The notes under the pieces are model-generated. The model saw only the letters and a list, made by a program, of their open reading frames with translations. It did no database searches and was not told where the DNA came from. From Ephydatia muelleri (Eukaryota; Porifera; Demospongiae; Spongillida; Spongillidae), in the NCBI GenBank assembly GCA_013339895.1, contig JABACO010000004.1, positions 2,368,379-2,432,378 on the forward strand: 64,000 nucleotides of DNA, in the 5' to 3' direction. Of this stretch, positions 21,723-33,177 are shown piece by piece. The number at the start of each line of letters is the position of its first letter. Position 1 is the stretch's first letter. Both the position numbers and the translations under genes were made by a program.

Positions 21723-23055
21723 TAATAGTAATAGTCAATCAGACAGCATCACGTGATAGAATCTAGTAATTATTGAACTGAGTGCGTGTGCGTTTGACTG
21801 CTGTGCTTGTATCCATTGCAATCATCTTAGCATTCGATCTTATAGCTTCGTATTGCTTATACTATATGGTGTCAGAAGTGTGTGTTCACAATGGAGCAAC
21901 TGAAACCACCGGGCGAAATGGATTTCACAATTACTGATAGCGTGACTCTGGCAGAAAAATGGAGGCGATGGAGACAAACCATGGAGCTCTACTTAAATTT
22001 GAGCATACCAGATACGTCAGAGAAGGAGAAATGCTGTATATTCCTGTATCTCATCGGACAGACCGGAAGAGATATTCACAGCACGATGACCTTAACTAAC
22101 GAAGAGAAAGACAAAATTGAAATAAAAGTTTGAGGAACACTGCCTAGCCTAGCAAAATGTAACTATGGAGCGGTACAGATTCCACATGCATTGCCAAAGG
22201 AAAGACGAGATGGTTAGTCAATTTGTGACTGCACTCAAGCTTCTAGCAACCAGCGGTGAGCTTATGAATGACATGATTAAGGATCGCATTTTGTGCGGAA
22301 TTAGCTAAGAACATGTAAAAGAGAGACTTTTGAGAGAGACCAATCTTACGCTGGAGAAAGCTATAGGCATCAGTCAAGTGGATGAGGAGTCAAAGAAGCA
22401 GGCAAAAATTCTAAACAATGAAACAACTACAACACAGTCAACAATGGCAATCATGAAAGACAAGGAGGAGCAGAACACCCTGAAACGTCACAGAAGTGAA
22501 GATACAGTAAGGGGTCAACACAGGTGCAGGAATAGTGGCACATTGTACAAATGGGCTGAGTGCACACAGATAGACAACACTGTACAGCCCATAATATGTC
22601 CATCGCGAAACATCCCTGTGGCACTGAGAGAGCGTTTTTCGAGAGAAAATTGATAGAATGGCAAAATTGGGAGTACTGAACAAACAGTGTGGGTGAACTC
22701 TTTAGTAGTGGTAGAAAAACCCAAAACGGGAAATTTAAGGTTATGCCTAGATCCCAGACACCTAAACAAGGCAATACAACAAAGAGAACACTTTCATTTA
22801 CCGACTATAGAGGACATCTCCACTCGTCTTACTGGTGCCAAAGTGTTCTCCACATTAGATGCCAACCATTGATACTGGCACATTCCTATGGATCCGGCGA
22901 GCCAACGACTGACTACTTTCAATACACTGTTGGGATGATACTGCTACACTAGGATGCCGTTCGATGTCAAATCTGCCCAAGAAATTTTCCAAAAAAGAAT
23001 GGTTCAGCACTTTGGGGATTTACCAGGAGTGGAGACAGACATAGACGACATATTG
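21723..23055 (+). mobile_element. Ty3/gypsy fossil, plus strand
   Basis: A short LTR (about 21,723-21,868, beginning TGTAATAG) is followed by the primer-binding-site-like TGGTGTCAGAAGTG at 21,868. Then come a gag-like frame from 21,891 (MEQLKPPGEMDFTITDSVTL) and part of reverse transcriptase (about 22,690-23,050, WVNSLVVVEKP..LRLCLDPR and KVFSTLDA). The LTR belongs to the same family as the inverted one near 19,100. The element is internally deleted and broken, and ends abruptly near 23,055 against unrelated sequence. Confidence 0.8.
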
Positions 23056-23059
23056 GAAT

Positions 23060-23300
23060 GGGGAGCCCTGAAAAGATGCCAACAGTCAGAGGGAGTGTGT
23101 TCACAATATCTATGAGTGTCCTAACGTTAGTGACACTCTTCAAGCTGGAAAATGCGAGTGATGTTTGTCTCATTTCAGCTACAAGATCCACTAGCATGTT
23201 CATCTGCCAAACCAACTTTTCCCCATCAATGTCCCTCTTGTAGAATTCGAGCAGAGTTGATGCTGTACTTGACTGTGTAGCGCATCCTGAATTTGGAAAT
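23060..23300 (-). other. Possible hAT/TTF-type protein fragment
   Basis: Minus frame reading LEFYKRDIDGEKLVWQMNML then VDLVAEMRQTSLAFSSLKSV and a short tail. The F-x-x-D-I-D...L..L pattern resembles the region before the C-terminal dimerisation segment of hAT-derived or TTF-finger proteins. There is no start codon and no boundary can be assigned. Weak call. Confidence 0.25.
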
Positions 23301-24013
23301 GCATTTGAAATGGAAGAGACAAGTGATGCAGAAGTGTTAGTTGACTCTGAACTAGGTCTGATACAGATACATGTAGGAAAACTAATCTAAAGGTGCCGTG
23401 GCAATGGTTGGCGCATCTGTGCTGGATGGTACACGATCCATGGAAATCTCAGATCTGATCACACACGACTTCTTCCCCCAAAAAGTTATTGCGACGCTTC
23501 ATGCTCAAACGTTGGGCAATTTAGTTACTATTATCACATCACGGAAAAAGTACTGTGCATAAATTAGTTATGCAAAACGTGTGGGGTGGGGGGCAGATAC
23601 TTCTCTCCCCCCCCCACCCTCACCTTGAAATATCGGGGGGAGGGGGAGAACCCTCCCATGCCCGCCCTGTTTTGATGCATATGCTAGATAGTAACCATTG
23701 AAGCACACGTGAATGCAGGGAAGAACTATTTTTCTTCCACATCTTTACCAAGCCAGTATCTGGGTTGCCTATGCAAAGTTTCACTGAACTAAAGAACCCA
23801 ATAACCATTTACACATCCTATGCGTTCTAGGTGAGTATGGAAGATATTCTTTTCAATGCAATAATACCTATCCATTCAGTTTCAGCTGTTCGTTGAAAGT
23901 CAATGACACAGTGACACCAGGTTTGCCATCGTGCAAAACTGCAAATATTCTCTCACTATGGAGCATAGACAACCGGTGTGAAAGTGAAGTGATAGATGCA
24001 CAGCCCTTCACAA
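23301..24013. other. Unassigned sequence with G/C-run microsatellite
   Basis: 23,580-23,655 is a G-run/C-run tract (gtggggtggggggc ... ccccccccac ... cggggggagg). A plus-strand frame at 23,893-24,159 has no recognisable motif and crosses into the duplicated flank at 24,014. Confidence 0.5.
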
Positions 24014-24719
24014 ATGTGGATAGGAGAAATTACACTGTAACTGGAGATGCATCGCTTCAGTCTGAGTATGTCTCTGTGTTAGACAAGCAGACAAATGTAA
24101 CCCATGAGACACCTGCACAGACACAAAGCAACGTGGGATGGAGACCATCAGGGTCCTAGGCTGCTGCTTGTGCTGGTCTGTGTTCTTCCAATTGATCCCC
24201 CCATGCCTGAAAAAAATAAGATTATTTATAAGAATAACTTTAGGTGCCACTTTCAAGCGCTATAGTAGCCGCACTTGAAGACATGCCCTGTGTACCAAAG
24301 CAGTGTTATTGAGACAAGCATCCTAAGGAAGGTCTTGCTGTGCAATGGACAACGAAACGTTTCGGCTTAAATAATCGGTTACTTGTGCAAAAAAGTTACC
24401 ATCCTTTCACTAGTATGAAGTGGAAAAACAAGAGCTATGAATTAGGCTAATGTAAAAAGTATGCATTGGTCGAATTGTTGATCGCATTGCTGGAACGTTT
24501 TAGCTTACTGTTTAAGAGATGCAAGTGAAAATCCAATCACCCCCTTTTCACAAATTCCGAGGTGTGATTATCATTACCTCAGATGTCCCACGCATAGGTA
24601 TAGCGCATGTGATCCACTTCCAATCCCCTTACTGTGTTATCTCTCATCATACCATTTGTAAGCCGTGCATGGATCATGGGTGTGATATTCTCAAACCATA
24701 CGCTCTCTGAGACGACACA
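24014..24719. repeat. Duplicated 5' flank of TRIM-NHL copy C2
   Basis: Nearly identical to 1-489 plus 1,258-1,461 and provides the empty TTAA site (about 24,511-24,514) for the 760-bp MITE. It joins abruptly at 24,719 to TRIM-NHL coding sequence in the middle of the second B-box, so the duplicated segment has a deletion relative to the C1 locus. Confidence 0.9.
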
Positions 24720-26378
24720 TTGCTGGTATGCCTTCACTGCACTACAGTTACCCACAAAAGTCACACAGTGAAGGAAATATCCACAGTAGCAAAGACCCAT
24801 CAAATAGAAATCACAGGAGCACTTGAAGATGCAAGAGAGGTAGTGACAAAGCTGATTGGAGCCATGGATGAAAATAACAGGATGATAGAACAAGTGGAGA
24901 TCTCCAAAAGAAATGCTTCATTGGCCATCAACAATGCCTTTGAAACACTCCAACAATCATTCGAAGAAAGGAAAAAGACACTATTGTCAGAGTTGGAGGC
25001 CATTTCACTGTCCAAGACAACAGCTCTGACCCTCCAGAAGGAACAGTTTGAGAAGATGATTGGAGACATTGGTCACTACACTGATATGGCATCCCAGATC
25101 CTGCAGACCCACACTGACCATGAGATTGTAGCATTGGGAGGACTCATACCCACTGAACTGCAGGCCACCCTCAAGAGGGTCCAGACCATTTCCCTCACTC
25201 CAAACCAACACAGCAACATAACTGTGTCTGTGCAAACAGATGATCTTATACAAAAACTATCGACATTAGGACAGTATCTTTCTCCATCTTCAAGCACTTG
25301 GATGTCCACATCAGTAGCCAGGGTGGGGGCCAGGTACCATGTTAAGGTACAAAGCAAGACCTCAAAGGGGGAGGAGTACCCACATGGTGGTGTAGAGGTG
25401 AAGGGTGAGATGAGGTCCAAGACCCATAATGGAGCAGTTGTGTATGGAGAGGTGGAGGACCACAGGGATGGTACCTACACCATCACCCTCACCCCTCAAA
25501 CTGCTGGTCCTTACCAGCTCCTCATCACAATGGATGGTCAGCATGTACAGAAAAGTCCTAATGACCTTGATGTGAGGCCTAAACGTGACTACCATACCTC
25601 ATGTAATGCCCAACAAGTGATCCAGTGTAATAGGCCATTATGTGTAGCCATCCATGACAATGGAGACATCTATGTAGGGAGCGATGATGGCTGCATTTAT
25701 GTGTTTGATCAAACAGGTCAACTGAAGAATACCATGGTTAGTAGTGGAAGTGGTGATGGTCAGTTCTCTTCTCCATCTGGTGTATCCATCAAGGGAGATG
25801 TGTTGTATGTTGCTGATACTCATAACCATCGTGTACAGAAGCTGACATCAAGTGGAAAGTTCCTTCATATGTTTGGTCAGCGGGGATCAGGTCAGGGACA
25901 GTTCAATTGGCCAGAGGGTGTCATCGTTGACTCCAACAACAAACTGATTGTTTCTGACAGTTTTAACCATAGGGTACAAATATTCAATGAAAATGGTGGT
26001 TGGTTATTGACCATAGATGGTAAAGGCTCAGGCAATCATAGTTTTCAGTTACCATGGGGTCTTGCCTTGGATCCTCAGGGAAACATTCATGTTGCAGCCC
26101 TTGGTTCAAACACTATCAAAGTGTTTACCAAAGAAGGTGTCTATGTCAGGATGTATGGTGATCCTAATCGTCCCAGTGGAATAGCCATTGATGATGAAGG
26201 TTACAGCCTTGTCAGTGAGTATAGTGGCCGTTGTCTCTCCATCTATGATCCTGAAGGGAACAAGATCCACACAGTGGGGAATCTGAAGAATCCCTTTGGT
26301 ACTGCACTAGATCCCAGAGATGGCAGTGTGTTCATTGCTAACTATGGTGCTAACACTGTATTGAAGTATTGTGTTTGA
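24720..26378 (+). pseudogene. TRIM-NHL copy C2, RING-less but open through coiled coil, filamin and NHL
   Basis: An uninterrupted frame of 552 codons begins within the second B-box (LVCLHCTTVTHKSHTVKEIS) and runs through coiled coil, filamin repeat and six NHL blades to LKYCV and TGA at 26,376-26,378. RING, first B-box and half of the second are missing. The junction codon is not ATG; the first in-frame ATG is at 24,864 (MDENNRM), giving 504 residues. It could make a product without E3 activity, or be a recent pseudogene. The absence of stops in 1.6 kb is notable beside C1. The NHL loops differ from all other copies (for example WPE, SDSFN, ALGSN, EYSGR). Confidence 0.85.
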
Positions 26379-27659
26379 AAATGTGCTACTATTTTGAAGT
26401 CATATTATGTAAGCTTTTGAATATAATTTATATTAAAATTTAAATGGTCAACAGTATTGAGAAATGTGAAGCAAAAGAGACGTAACGCTTGCATTGAAAC
26501 ATATGGGTACAGCGCCATAATACAACTTTGTGACAGATAGTCTGTGTATGAATCGCTGTGTTAAGGACACTTGAGACCTCTAGAATATATTTGAAAAAAA
26601 AAATGGTTAAGGTCCCTTTTCACTTCAATTATCCCATATAGAAAATAATATTCAAATGATACTGTGACTAACAGGCAACATAGCAGCTGTTGTACTGGAG
26701 ATTATAATAATATTTGTTAGGTCCAATTTGACTGCAACAATCCCATATAGTTTTCCTCCATATGTGGAATTGATGTCTCAACCAAGATGGGGCTATTCAC
26801 TGATTGAAGTGAAAACATTTAATTCGTCTCCGAATGTGACTATAGTGACTTTAGTGTTATCCTGTGAATTCCACGTACATGTACACTTGTTATGCAATGA
26901 CTCTGGCTTTTCATGATGAAGACAATATGGAGTATATAGTGAGGGTAGGTAGTGAGATGGGCTTGGGCCAGGAGTACCCTCCAGCCAGATTCTAAACCTC
27001 CCTATGTCCTAGAGGAAGCAGCAGTTGGTGCTGCACATTGAGCACTACTTTGAGCTGATGGGGGGAGGTTTGGTGAAGATGGCATGTGGGTTGTGTACTT
27101 GAATATGTGGGTCTGGAGCTCAAAATCATGTCCAATCAAGCTTGGAGCTGTACATACATGGTAGTGTGCATTTGCTACTGGTCCCCAGCCCATACCATCA
27201 ACATGGGTTGCCCCCTGTGGGTGTGTGCAGTCCTAACAGGTGTCATGTGATAAGAATGTTCATTTGTCATCAAGCCAACTGGTGTGGTGCTTTAAATAGA
27301 AGCTTAGTGAAGATGAATGAAAGTATAAGTTCCCCTCCTTGATGGAGGAGTTACTTTGCTGCACACCCTCACCCTCTCCTTGTATTGTCTCCCTCATCAT
27401 CTCCTCTACACACAGCAACAATGCTCCAATGCAAACATCAAGGACTCATCTCAACTAAAGTGGCTCTGTTTGGTTGAGGAGGTTGCGTGTATGAGTGTGT
27501 ATGTGTGTTAGCAATACAAGCACCTGTGTGGTGCATATGTGTGTAGTATCTCCTACATGCATATCCTCTGTGACACTGCCTAATGTAATTTAAACTTACT
27601 TAACGTGTTCCTGTTTCATTGCAGCCAGTGATGCTTGCATTGCAAATATCAAATACCTA

Positions 27660-27698
<39 letters not shown>

Positions 27699-28560
27699 TG
27701 TGGGTGTGGGTGTCCCGTATTGTTATGTGTGTTGTAGATCACATGACCTTTGTGACTCATTAGTTCCATTTGTATATTGATTGTAAAGGTGTGTCATATG
27801 TGAGACATGGATATGGTACATAACTGCTGGTAGATGTGCCCACTGATTCCACACTTGCCATTAATGTCACTTCCCTTTTTGATGTCTTTCCATTATGACT
27901 CTTACCCCTCCCATCTCCCCATCCTCTGACCTCCTCTTCCCCACTCCATTACATCTCTTTTTGTTGGTTGTGGACCTGGCAACCTACAAGGTACATTTGC
28001 TCTAAGGACTACTTCGTTATTATGCAATAGAGAAAAAAGCTACCATAAACATTTCCAAAGTATCTCAATATTTCAGTTTGGTGTCTCAAGGTTTGAAACA
28101 TCAGGTTCTTCAGCAGTGAGTGGACTTGTCAAGGTCCTATTCATAGTTGGGAAAGGTAGCTCCTGGAAGTATTATGTTAGCTGCTGGGAGTACTGCTATT
28201 CCTACAGTATGTTAGCTGCTGGGAGTACTGCTATTCCTACAGTATGTTAGCTGCTGGGAGTACTGCTATTCCTACAGTATGTTAGCTGCTGGGAGTACTG
28301 CTATTCCTACAGTATGTTAGCTGCTGGGAGTACTGCTATTCCTACAGTATGTTAGCTGCTGGGAGTACTGCTATTCCTACAGTATGTTAGCTGCTGGGAG
28401 TACTGCTATTCCTACAGTATGTTAGCTGCTGGGAGTACTGCTATTCCTACAGTATGTTAGCTGCTGGGAGTACTGCTATTCCTACTCATCGTCTCCTTTC
28501 CTTCTTCCCCTCACTTATCTCACCTCTCCCTGCCTCTCCTCCCCTCACCATCGTCTGTCA
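26379..28560. other. Unit A 5' part: TRIM flank, possible SOAT N-terminal exon, GT repeat
   Basis: 26,379-26,690 is TRIM-NHL 3' flank (polyadenylation-like ATTAAA near 26,431). A possible exon lies at 27,013-27,087 after TCCTAG, reading RKQQLVLHIEHYFELMGGGL VKMACG, which might be an N-terminal SOAT segment; the same sequence occurs in unit B at about 40,075. A (GT)n tract lies at 27,661-27,712. The Helitron-like empty site is the A|T at 27,317/27,318. No central SOAT exons were found. Confidence 0.4.
28181..28485. repeat. 35-bp VNTR, about 8.7 copies (unit A)
   Basis: Tandem unit ctgctgggagtactgctatt plus cctacagtatgttag, nearly perfect. The unit B counterpart (45,311-45,816) has about 14 copies, some with substitutions. 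It lies upstream of the first SOAT exon recognised, probably in an intron. Confidence 0.95.
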
Positions 28561-28561
28561 G

Positions 28562-28642
28562 GACTGGTGAACATTCTCCATGTTATGGAACCTTCTCATC
28601 CACGATTGGATCAAAGTGTACATCTATCATGACCTCAGGGAT
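28562..28642 (+). pseudogene. SOAT exon (HDW motif), in-frame TGA, unit A
   Basis: Between GTCAG (ending 28,561) and GTAAGT (from 28,643), the frame SMLWNLLIHDWIKVYIYHDL RD matches SOAT/ACAT [21 protein letters not shown], an MBOAT signature. In that frame the start reads D-W-TGA-T-F (TGA at 28,568-28,570), where SOAT has DWWN. Unit B has the same TGA, so the change precedes the duplication, unless the acceptor lies after the TGA. SOAT esterifies sterols with acyl-CoA in the ER membrane. Confidence 0.65.
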
Positions 28643-28715
28643 GTAAGTACGATGATTTCACCCTCTCTTCCACCACCCACCCTCCATGTTAAGAGCACTG
28701 TGTTCTGTGTTGCAG

Positions 28716-28854
28716 CTGTTCAATAGCAAGTTCTACAATCGCATAGCCTCTTTCCCGACTATCATCATCTCTGCCCTATTCCACGAGTACGTGTTGTGGT
28801 CCCCCTTCCGTTTCATTGCCCCAATCCTATTGGTGCAATACGGCACATTTGGAA
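28716..28854 (+). CDS. SOAT exon with catalytic His, unit A
   Basis: Bounded by GTTGCAG ending at 28,715 and GTAAGG from 28,855. It encodes LFNSKFYNRIASFPTIIISA then LFHEYVLWSPFRFIAPILLV QYGTFG. The HEY motif holds the invariant MBOAT histidine (human SOAT1 SAVVHEYAL). The exon is identical to unit B 46,046-46,184. Confidence 0.8.
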
Positions 28855-29225
28855 GTAAGGAAACTGTGTGCTGTGTGATTTTGTGCTGGTTTGTGTGTAT
28901 GTGAGTGGGTGTGAAGAGGGCTGTATTTATTAAGGGTTTATTCATTTGTTCCTTTGTACCACACCCACCATCACCTTGTGTGTGTACTACACCATTGCAT
29001 GCCTTCACACCACTATGTCACACCCACACGTGTTTAGCTTGCTCCGTTCATGTATTACATCATGCCCCACCCACTATTACATGAGCTGCTACCATGCCCC
29101 GCCCCTTTTCCCTACCCACCCCCCCAAATCAGTGTTCCATGCCCTATATATCCTCCTCCCCAGCCATGCAATGGGTGTTCCCCACCCTCCTCGTCCCATA
29201 TAACACAGCCCTCCCTCCTCCCCAG

Positions 29226-29419
29226 CCATACTATACTTCGTAAAACCATCGCCAAACAGCAAGTTCTGGAACTACTTCATCCACATCGGGCTGAACATTG
29301 GTGTGGCCGCCATGGTGTTCTGCTACACTATGGAGCTATATGCCCGACACCTGTGCCCCAGGGAGGAGAGCTTCTCCAATACCTTTATGCCCAGATCACT
29401 GGACTGTGTCCTGCTGTGA
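29226..29419 (+). CDS. SOAT C-terminal exon, unit A
   Basis: Follows CCCCAG ending at 29,225 and reads LYFVKPSPNSKFWNYFIHIG then LNIGVAAMVFCYTMELYARH LCP, ending PRSLDCVLL and TGA (29,417-29,419). It corresponds to the SOAT tail [34 protein letters not shown]...PRSWTC. One in-frame codon (Asn) distinguishes it from unit B. With the N-terminal acyltransferase core missing, the locus is probably a 3' gene fragment. Confidence 0.8.
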
Positions 29420-31285
29420 AGTGTGTGTGTGTGTGCGTGTGTGAGTGTGTGTGTGTGTCCTTGCCTTCTCTCTCTTATCTCATTTTGGACCAAACACGTG
29501 TGCCTGTTGCTATTGTATATTTTTTGGTGTTGTAGAATTGTACCTAAATACTTTGTAATTGAACCTCACCTTTATTGCAATTGAACCTCAGCCCATATGT
29601 CCAAGAAGACTATATATAGCTCTTACATTTTGGTTGAAAATTAGGTAGACCTGGATGCACTCACTATACTGTTTCCTTTAAGAGTGATCACAGCAGCCGC
29701 CACCACTGGGGGCAGGAGGATAGGCAGTGATGACCCCAAATGGTCAGCCTTGGGTTGGCAATGTTATGACATGTAGTGGAGTACGTCCTCTGGTGCTTGA
29801 GGTGACATAGCCATACTGAACTTCACACAACCTAGCGGCTTGCCTTGAGGATGCGATGCTCTGGTCGTGTTCAACGTGTAGTGTCTAGTAAAATGTTGTG
29901 CTTTATTGTTTCCGGCTTGTTAGTTTGTGTATGCATAATGTGTGAAAGTACTCATCAGTGCAGCCAGTGTACATTGTAACTTGTATGTAGCTTGTTTGTA
30001 CATCTATGTTGTGTGTGTGAGCATGTGTTTTGTGTGTGCATGTGTGCACTGTGTGTGCATGTGTTGTGCGTGTGTTAGTGTGGGTGTGCATGTCTCTGGA
30101 GTTTCACTTGCAGTGACAAATTATTTGGTATACTTGTACTTTAACTGGTTCTGATGGTGATGTGTTGTAGATATATAGTGCATTTTGTTTATATAATAAA
30201 TTCATGTAGTAGGTAGTTGTCAGAAATTCTGATGTGCTCCCTCTGTAGCTCGTATGAACAGTGTAGCTTGTTTGTGCATCCTGTTGCAAACTTCCTTTCC
30301 ACTCTCTGAGCTTACCTTTCCCTTGCTCACTCAATGAGGATGATAACCATTGACCTGACAGAGTGGGACATCAGGTGTGTGTGTAAGTGTGACATGTTTG
30401 TGTGTGTGTTATTGTGTGCACCTGTGTACATGTATGTTCATGTGTGTGTGTGTGTGTTGTCTGTGCATGTGCATGTGTGTATGTGTACGCACCTGTATGT
30501 GCATAGGTGTGTGTTGTATATGTGTGCATGTGTGTGTGTTCACCTGTGTGTGTGCATGTGTGTTTGTGTGCATATATATGTATGTGTGTATGTGTGTATG
30601 GAGTAGGGAGTACCACACATTTCCTCTACCCTGTCTGAATTTCAGCATCTGAGGATGTCCACATCTGTGCTGGTGCTGCGTTGTAGCACTGTGCTAAGGC
30701 TAATCCAGTGGTGCCATCAGCCTTGTAGTTAAAAGCTACTGAAGGAATGTAGAAAGTGTTGACTGTTCACATGTAGAAACTACTCGACTGTCGTTTAGCT
30801 GTAAGTACAGCTTAAATAACATAGAATGTACCATGTGAACAGTGTGCAATGTCAGCAAAGCATACTCCAGAGGTGAGGTTGTATTAAGCCTGCTAGGATT
30901 GGTTGACCTACATGCTGTTGGCAGCTGTGAAAATAGGTGTTGTTTTGAGTGCATGTATTTTAATGTGTAGTCGGTAATGCATTAGGCTGGCTAAACCTCT
31001 ACTCTAGTTCGGGAAAGGGGGGGAGGGGGGGGGGGTGTAACACTTGTGGAGTTGGCAAGGGTTGTAACCACACCCATTATGAGCTGGGGAGTAAATACCT
31101 GTGGTCACCCACCCCTCCTGCCTTAGAAATTATGGACTATGTGTCTGGAATGGAAATTTTTTGTGTAAACTAGAACCGCCACACATGGGATGGGGCGTGG
31201 GTGGTTCCTCCCACGCTAACACATTACCTTCATTTGTAAAGGTATTCAAATGGTGGGTGGGTTTGATCCGCTTCACTCACCTTAG
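29420..31285. other. Unit A intergenic: GT-rich tracts and a deletion scar
   Basis: GT-rich microsatellites lie at 29,420-29,460, 30,005-30,095 and 30,375-30,600. At about 30,800 (gtttagct|gtaagtacag) the sequence skips what in unit B is 48,122-49,325, which contains a GARS exon and a 44-bp satellite. A G-run lies at 31,015-31,036. The piece at 30,735-30,800 recurs at 33,178, 48,058 and 57,238. Confidence 0.6.
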
Positions 31286-31461
31286 CTGAGAGTTTGAAAG
31301 AGGCCGGCAAGGTTGACGACAGCAGTGGTTCCATTGGACGGCGCTATGCGCGCACTGACGAGATTGGTATTCCATTTGGAGTCACCATAGACTTCGATAC
31401 CATCAAGACAGACTCTGTGACCTTGAGGGAGCGAAACTCCACCCGCCAAGTCAGGGTTAAG
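31286..31461 (+). CDS. GARS1: GARS exon (anticodon-binding domain), unit A
   Basis: Bounded by CCTTAG ending at 31,285 and GTGAGT from 31,462. It encodes [20 protein letters not shown] then [20 protein letters not shown] and ...[12 protein letters not shown], matching human glycyl-tRNA synthetase [44 protein letters not shown]. This is the C-terminal anticodon-binding domain of a class II synthetase. Compared with the family, residues between EA and KVDD are deleted in frame. The preceding motif 3 exon is absent from unit A, so this copy cannot encode an active enzyme. Confidence 0.85.
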
Positions 31462-31577
31462 GTGAGTGCGATGATTTACTGTTGCATTTAAAATGTGAAA
31501 TAAAACTAGAAACAGAAAAGTCATTGGAGTGTTTACTTAATTTGTCACTGTCGCTGTGGCAACACCCGTCTTTACAG

Positions 31578-31694
31578 ATCAGCGAGCTGGCTGAGGCTGT
31601 GAGGGGATTGGTCAGAGGTTGGTTTGTCTGGGCGGATGTGGAGGCGAAGTACCCAGCATTCAGTGGGCAGGAGAGTACTACTAGTCAGGAATGA
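31578..31694 (+). CDS. GARS1: GARS last exon, unit A
   Basis: Follows TTTACAG ending at 31,577 and encodes ISELAEAVRGLVRGWFVWAD then VEAKYPAFSGQESTTSQE and TGA at 31,692-31,694. It matches human [36 protein letters not shown]. The phase agrees with the previous exon (AAG|ATC). Confidence 0.85.
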   Translation: MSELAEAVRGLVRGWFVWADVEAKYPAFSGQESTTSQE

Positions 31695-31892
31695 AACCAT
31701 GGAAACAAGACTGTTGCGTTTTTGTTGAAAAATTTTTTTTTAATGTAGAAATTGGAATGAGGTTGTCATACAGTTGCCAAAATCAAGTGTATCATGTTGA
31801 TGTGTTGTGTCATTTAGGGCTGGCTGGCTGGCATGTGTATTATATGTAGATAGTTTTCATAGCACTTACAATTATTAGTGTACATGTGCCTA

Positions 31893-32950
31893 TACAAAAA
31901 ATAATAATCAGCTTATATGTATATGCATCATGCAGTGGTAAAAAGATCCCTGTAATTGACGTGGGTAATTGTTCCAGCATCATTGGTGCAGCTGTGCTCA
32001 GCTTTCCAGCATTGCAGTTTCAAAACAGAGCGATAGGTTGAACACTTAGAGCAGCGCACAGCTCGACTATCATGTGGAAGTAGAAGGGGACAACTACTAT
32101 GCCTAATAGTCATTACGCCAGGAATGGAAGTTTCATCTCTGATTGCCACTAGCGTCCCTGCATGTGATATGTAAAATAGTAACAAAACATACCAAGTCAA
32201 GGGTAATCATATACCTTCAGAACTATGCAGTGTTGGTGAGAAACTATTCCACTGTTGTACTAAGTCTCAGCATCAGGATTTCCTAAACAGATCTTGCAAG
32301 AATCCAGAATTTCAATGAGCTGATACACAGCATACACTGAACAAAATGTGCATGGCACTGATTTTGGACAACTGTGGGAGCAAATCAACTGTGATGAGCC
32401 CAGTGCTGAAACAGACCAGTTCAGCGTTTCCAAAATGGAAATAGTTATCAGAACAGTAGGTGTGGTACATGAAGGAACAACCATCTTGCAAAGGGTAAGT
32501 GGCACCCCTCAGCAGCAACAACCCAGGACGCCTTTAATCCTTGGGTACGCAGCAACACAACTAACTGCTGAATCTTGGGGACAACAGAGATAGTGAGATT
32601 GCCTGGAGTTACAGATACGTTCACGCGAAACAGATACAACTAAGCTACGTAGTTGCGCCTTTTTCCTTTTCGCGGTTCTTAATTGAACACATGCGAAACT
32701 TTGGCCGACCCATAGAACGGTCCTGTAGTAGGAAATATTAATAAAAAATTTATCTTCGACTACAACAGGCAGTTTCTGTTTTAGCTGGCCCCTTAGAAAT
32801 GCTATACGTTCTTTCTTGACGGTACAACTGTTGGACACTGCCACATAGCCATCAAACTGTTTCAGGCCATAAAACTGTTACAGTCGATTAGTACAACCCA
32901 TTTGTAGTAACGAGACGTTATTAGTAACCTTATGGCACGTAACCTGCACA
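31893..32950 (-). mobile_element. P-type transposon N-terminal part, unit A (truncated)
   Basis: Minus-strand frames at 32,505-32,260 and 32,200-31,928 read LIEILDSCKICLGNPDAET and LLPHDSRAVRCSKCSTYRSV. They equal the N-terminal part of the larger P-like copy in unit B (56,568-55,991). A further minus frame at 32,844-32,660 (CTVKKERIAFLRGQLKQKLP) may be its first exon. The transposase core present at 52.8-55.9 kb in unit B is absent here. Confidence 0.5.
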
Positions 32951-33177
32951 AGAAACAGTCCTACACAAAAATTTGGTCACGGCAAGTCTCTTTTTCGCAG
33001 AAATTAAATCCTGACACCAGATGTTTTAAGCGATCAAAAGGTAGTTAGTGATACTAGATATTGAAAATCCAACACAAACTCACCTTTCTATACTATCTCT
33101 GATGGTAGTGGTTGCGGCTTTGTCGACAGTTTGAGGACGAGTCTGTTTGACACTGAATGAGAGATGACTGAAGGTAC

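Noticed and set aside
24800-25420. Minus-strand frames of 68-114 codons inside TRIM-NHL copies, repeated at C1, C3 and C4
   Set aside because: Antisense shadows of a conserved coding region; recurrence in all copies only reflects paralogy.
27014-27090. Assignment of the RKQQLVLHIEHYFELM stretch to SOAT as a firm exon
   Set aside because: Similarity to the SOAT N-terminal segment is too short and no neighbouring exons support it; kept only as a possibility in the unit A entry.
28181-28485. Regularly repeated ctgctgggag units as a regulatory array
   Set aside because: Perfect tandem repetition with copy-number variation between units is best explained as a VNTR; no binding motif can be argued.
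30334-30652. Cys/Val-rich frames in GT-rich DNA here and at 47,668-47,974
   Set aside because: Low-complexity translation of GT microsatellites; no domain and no splice context.
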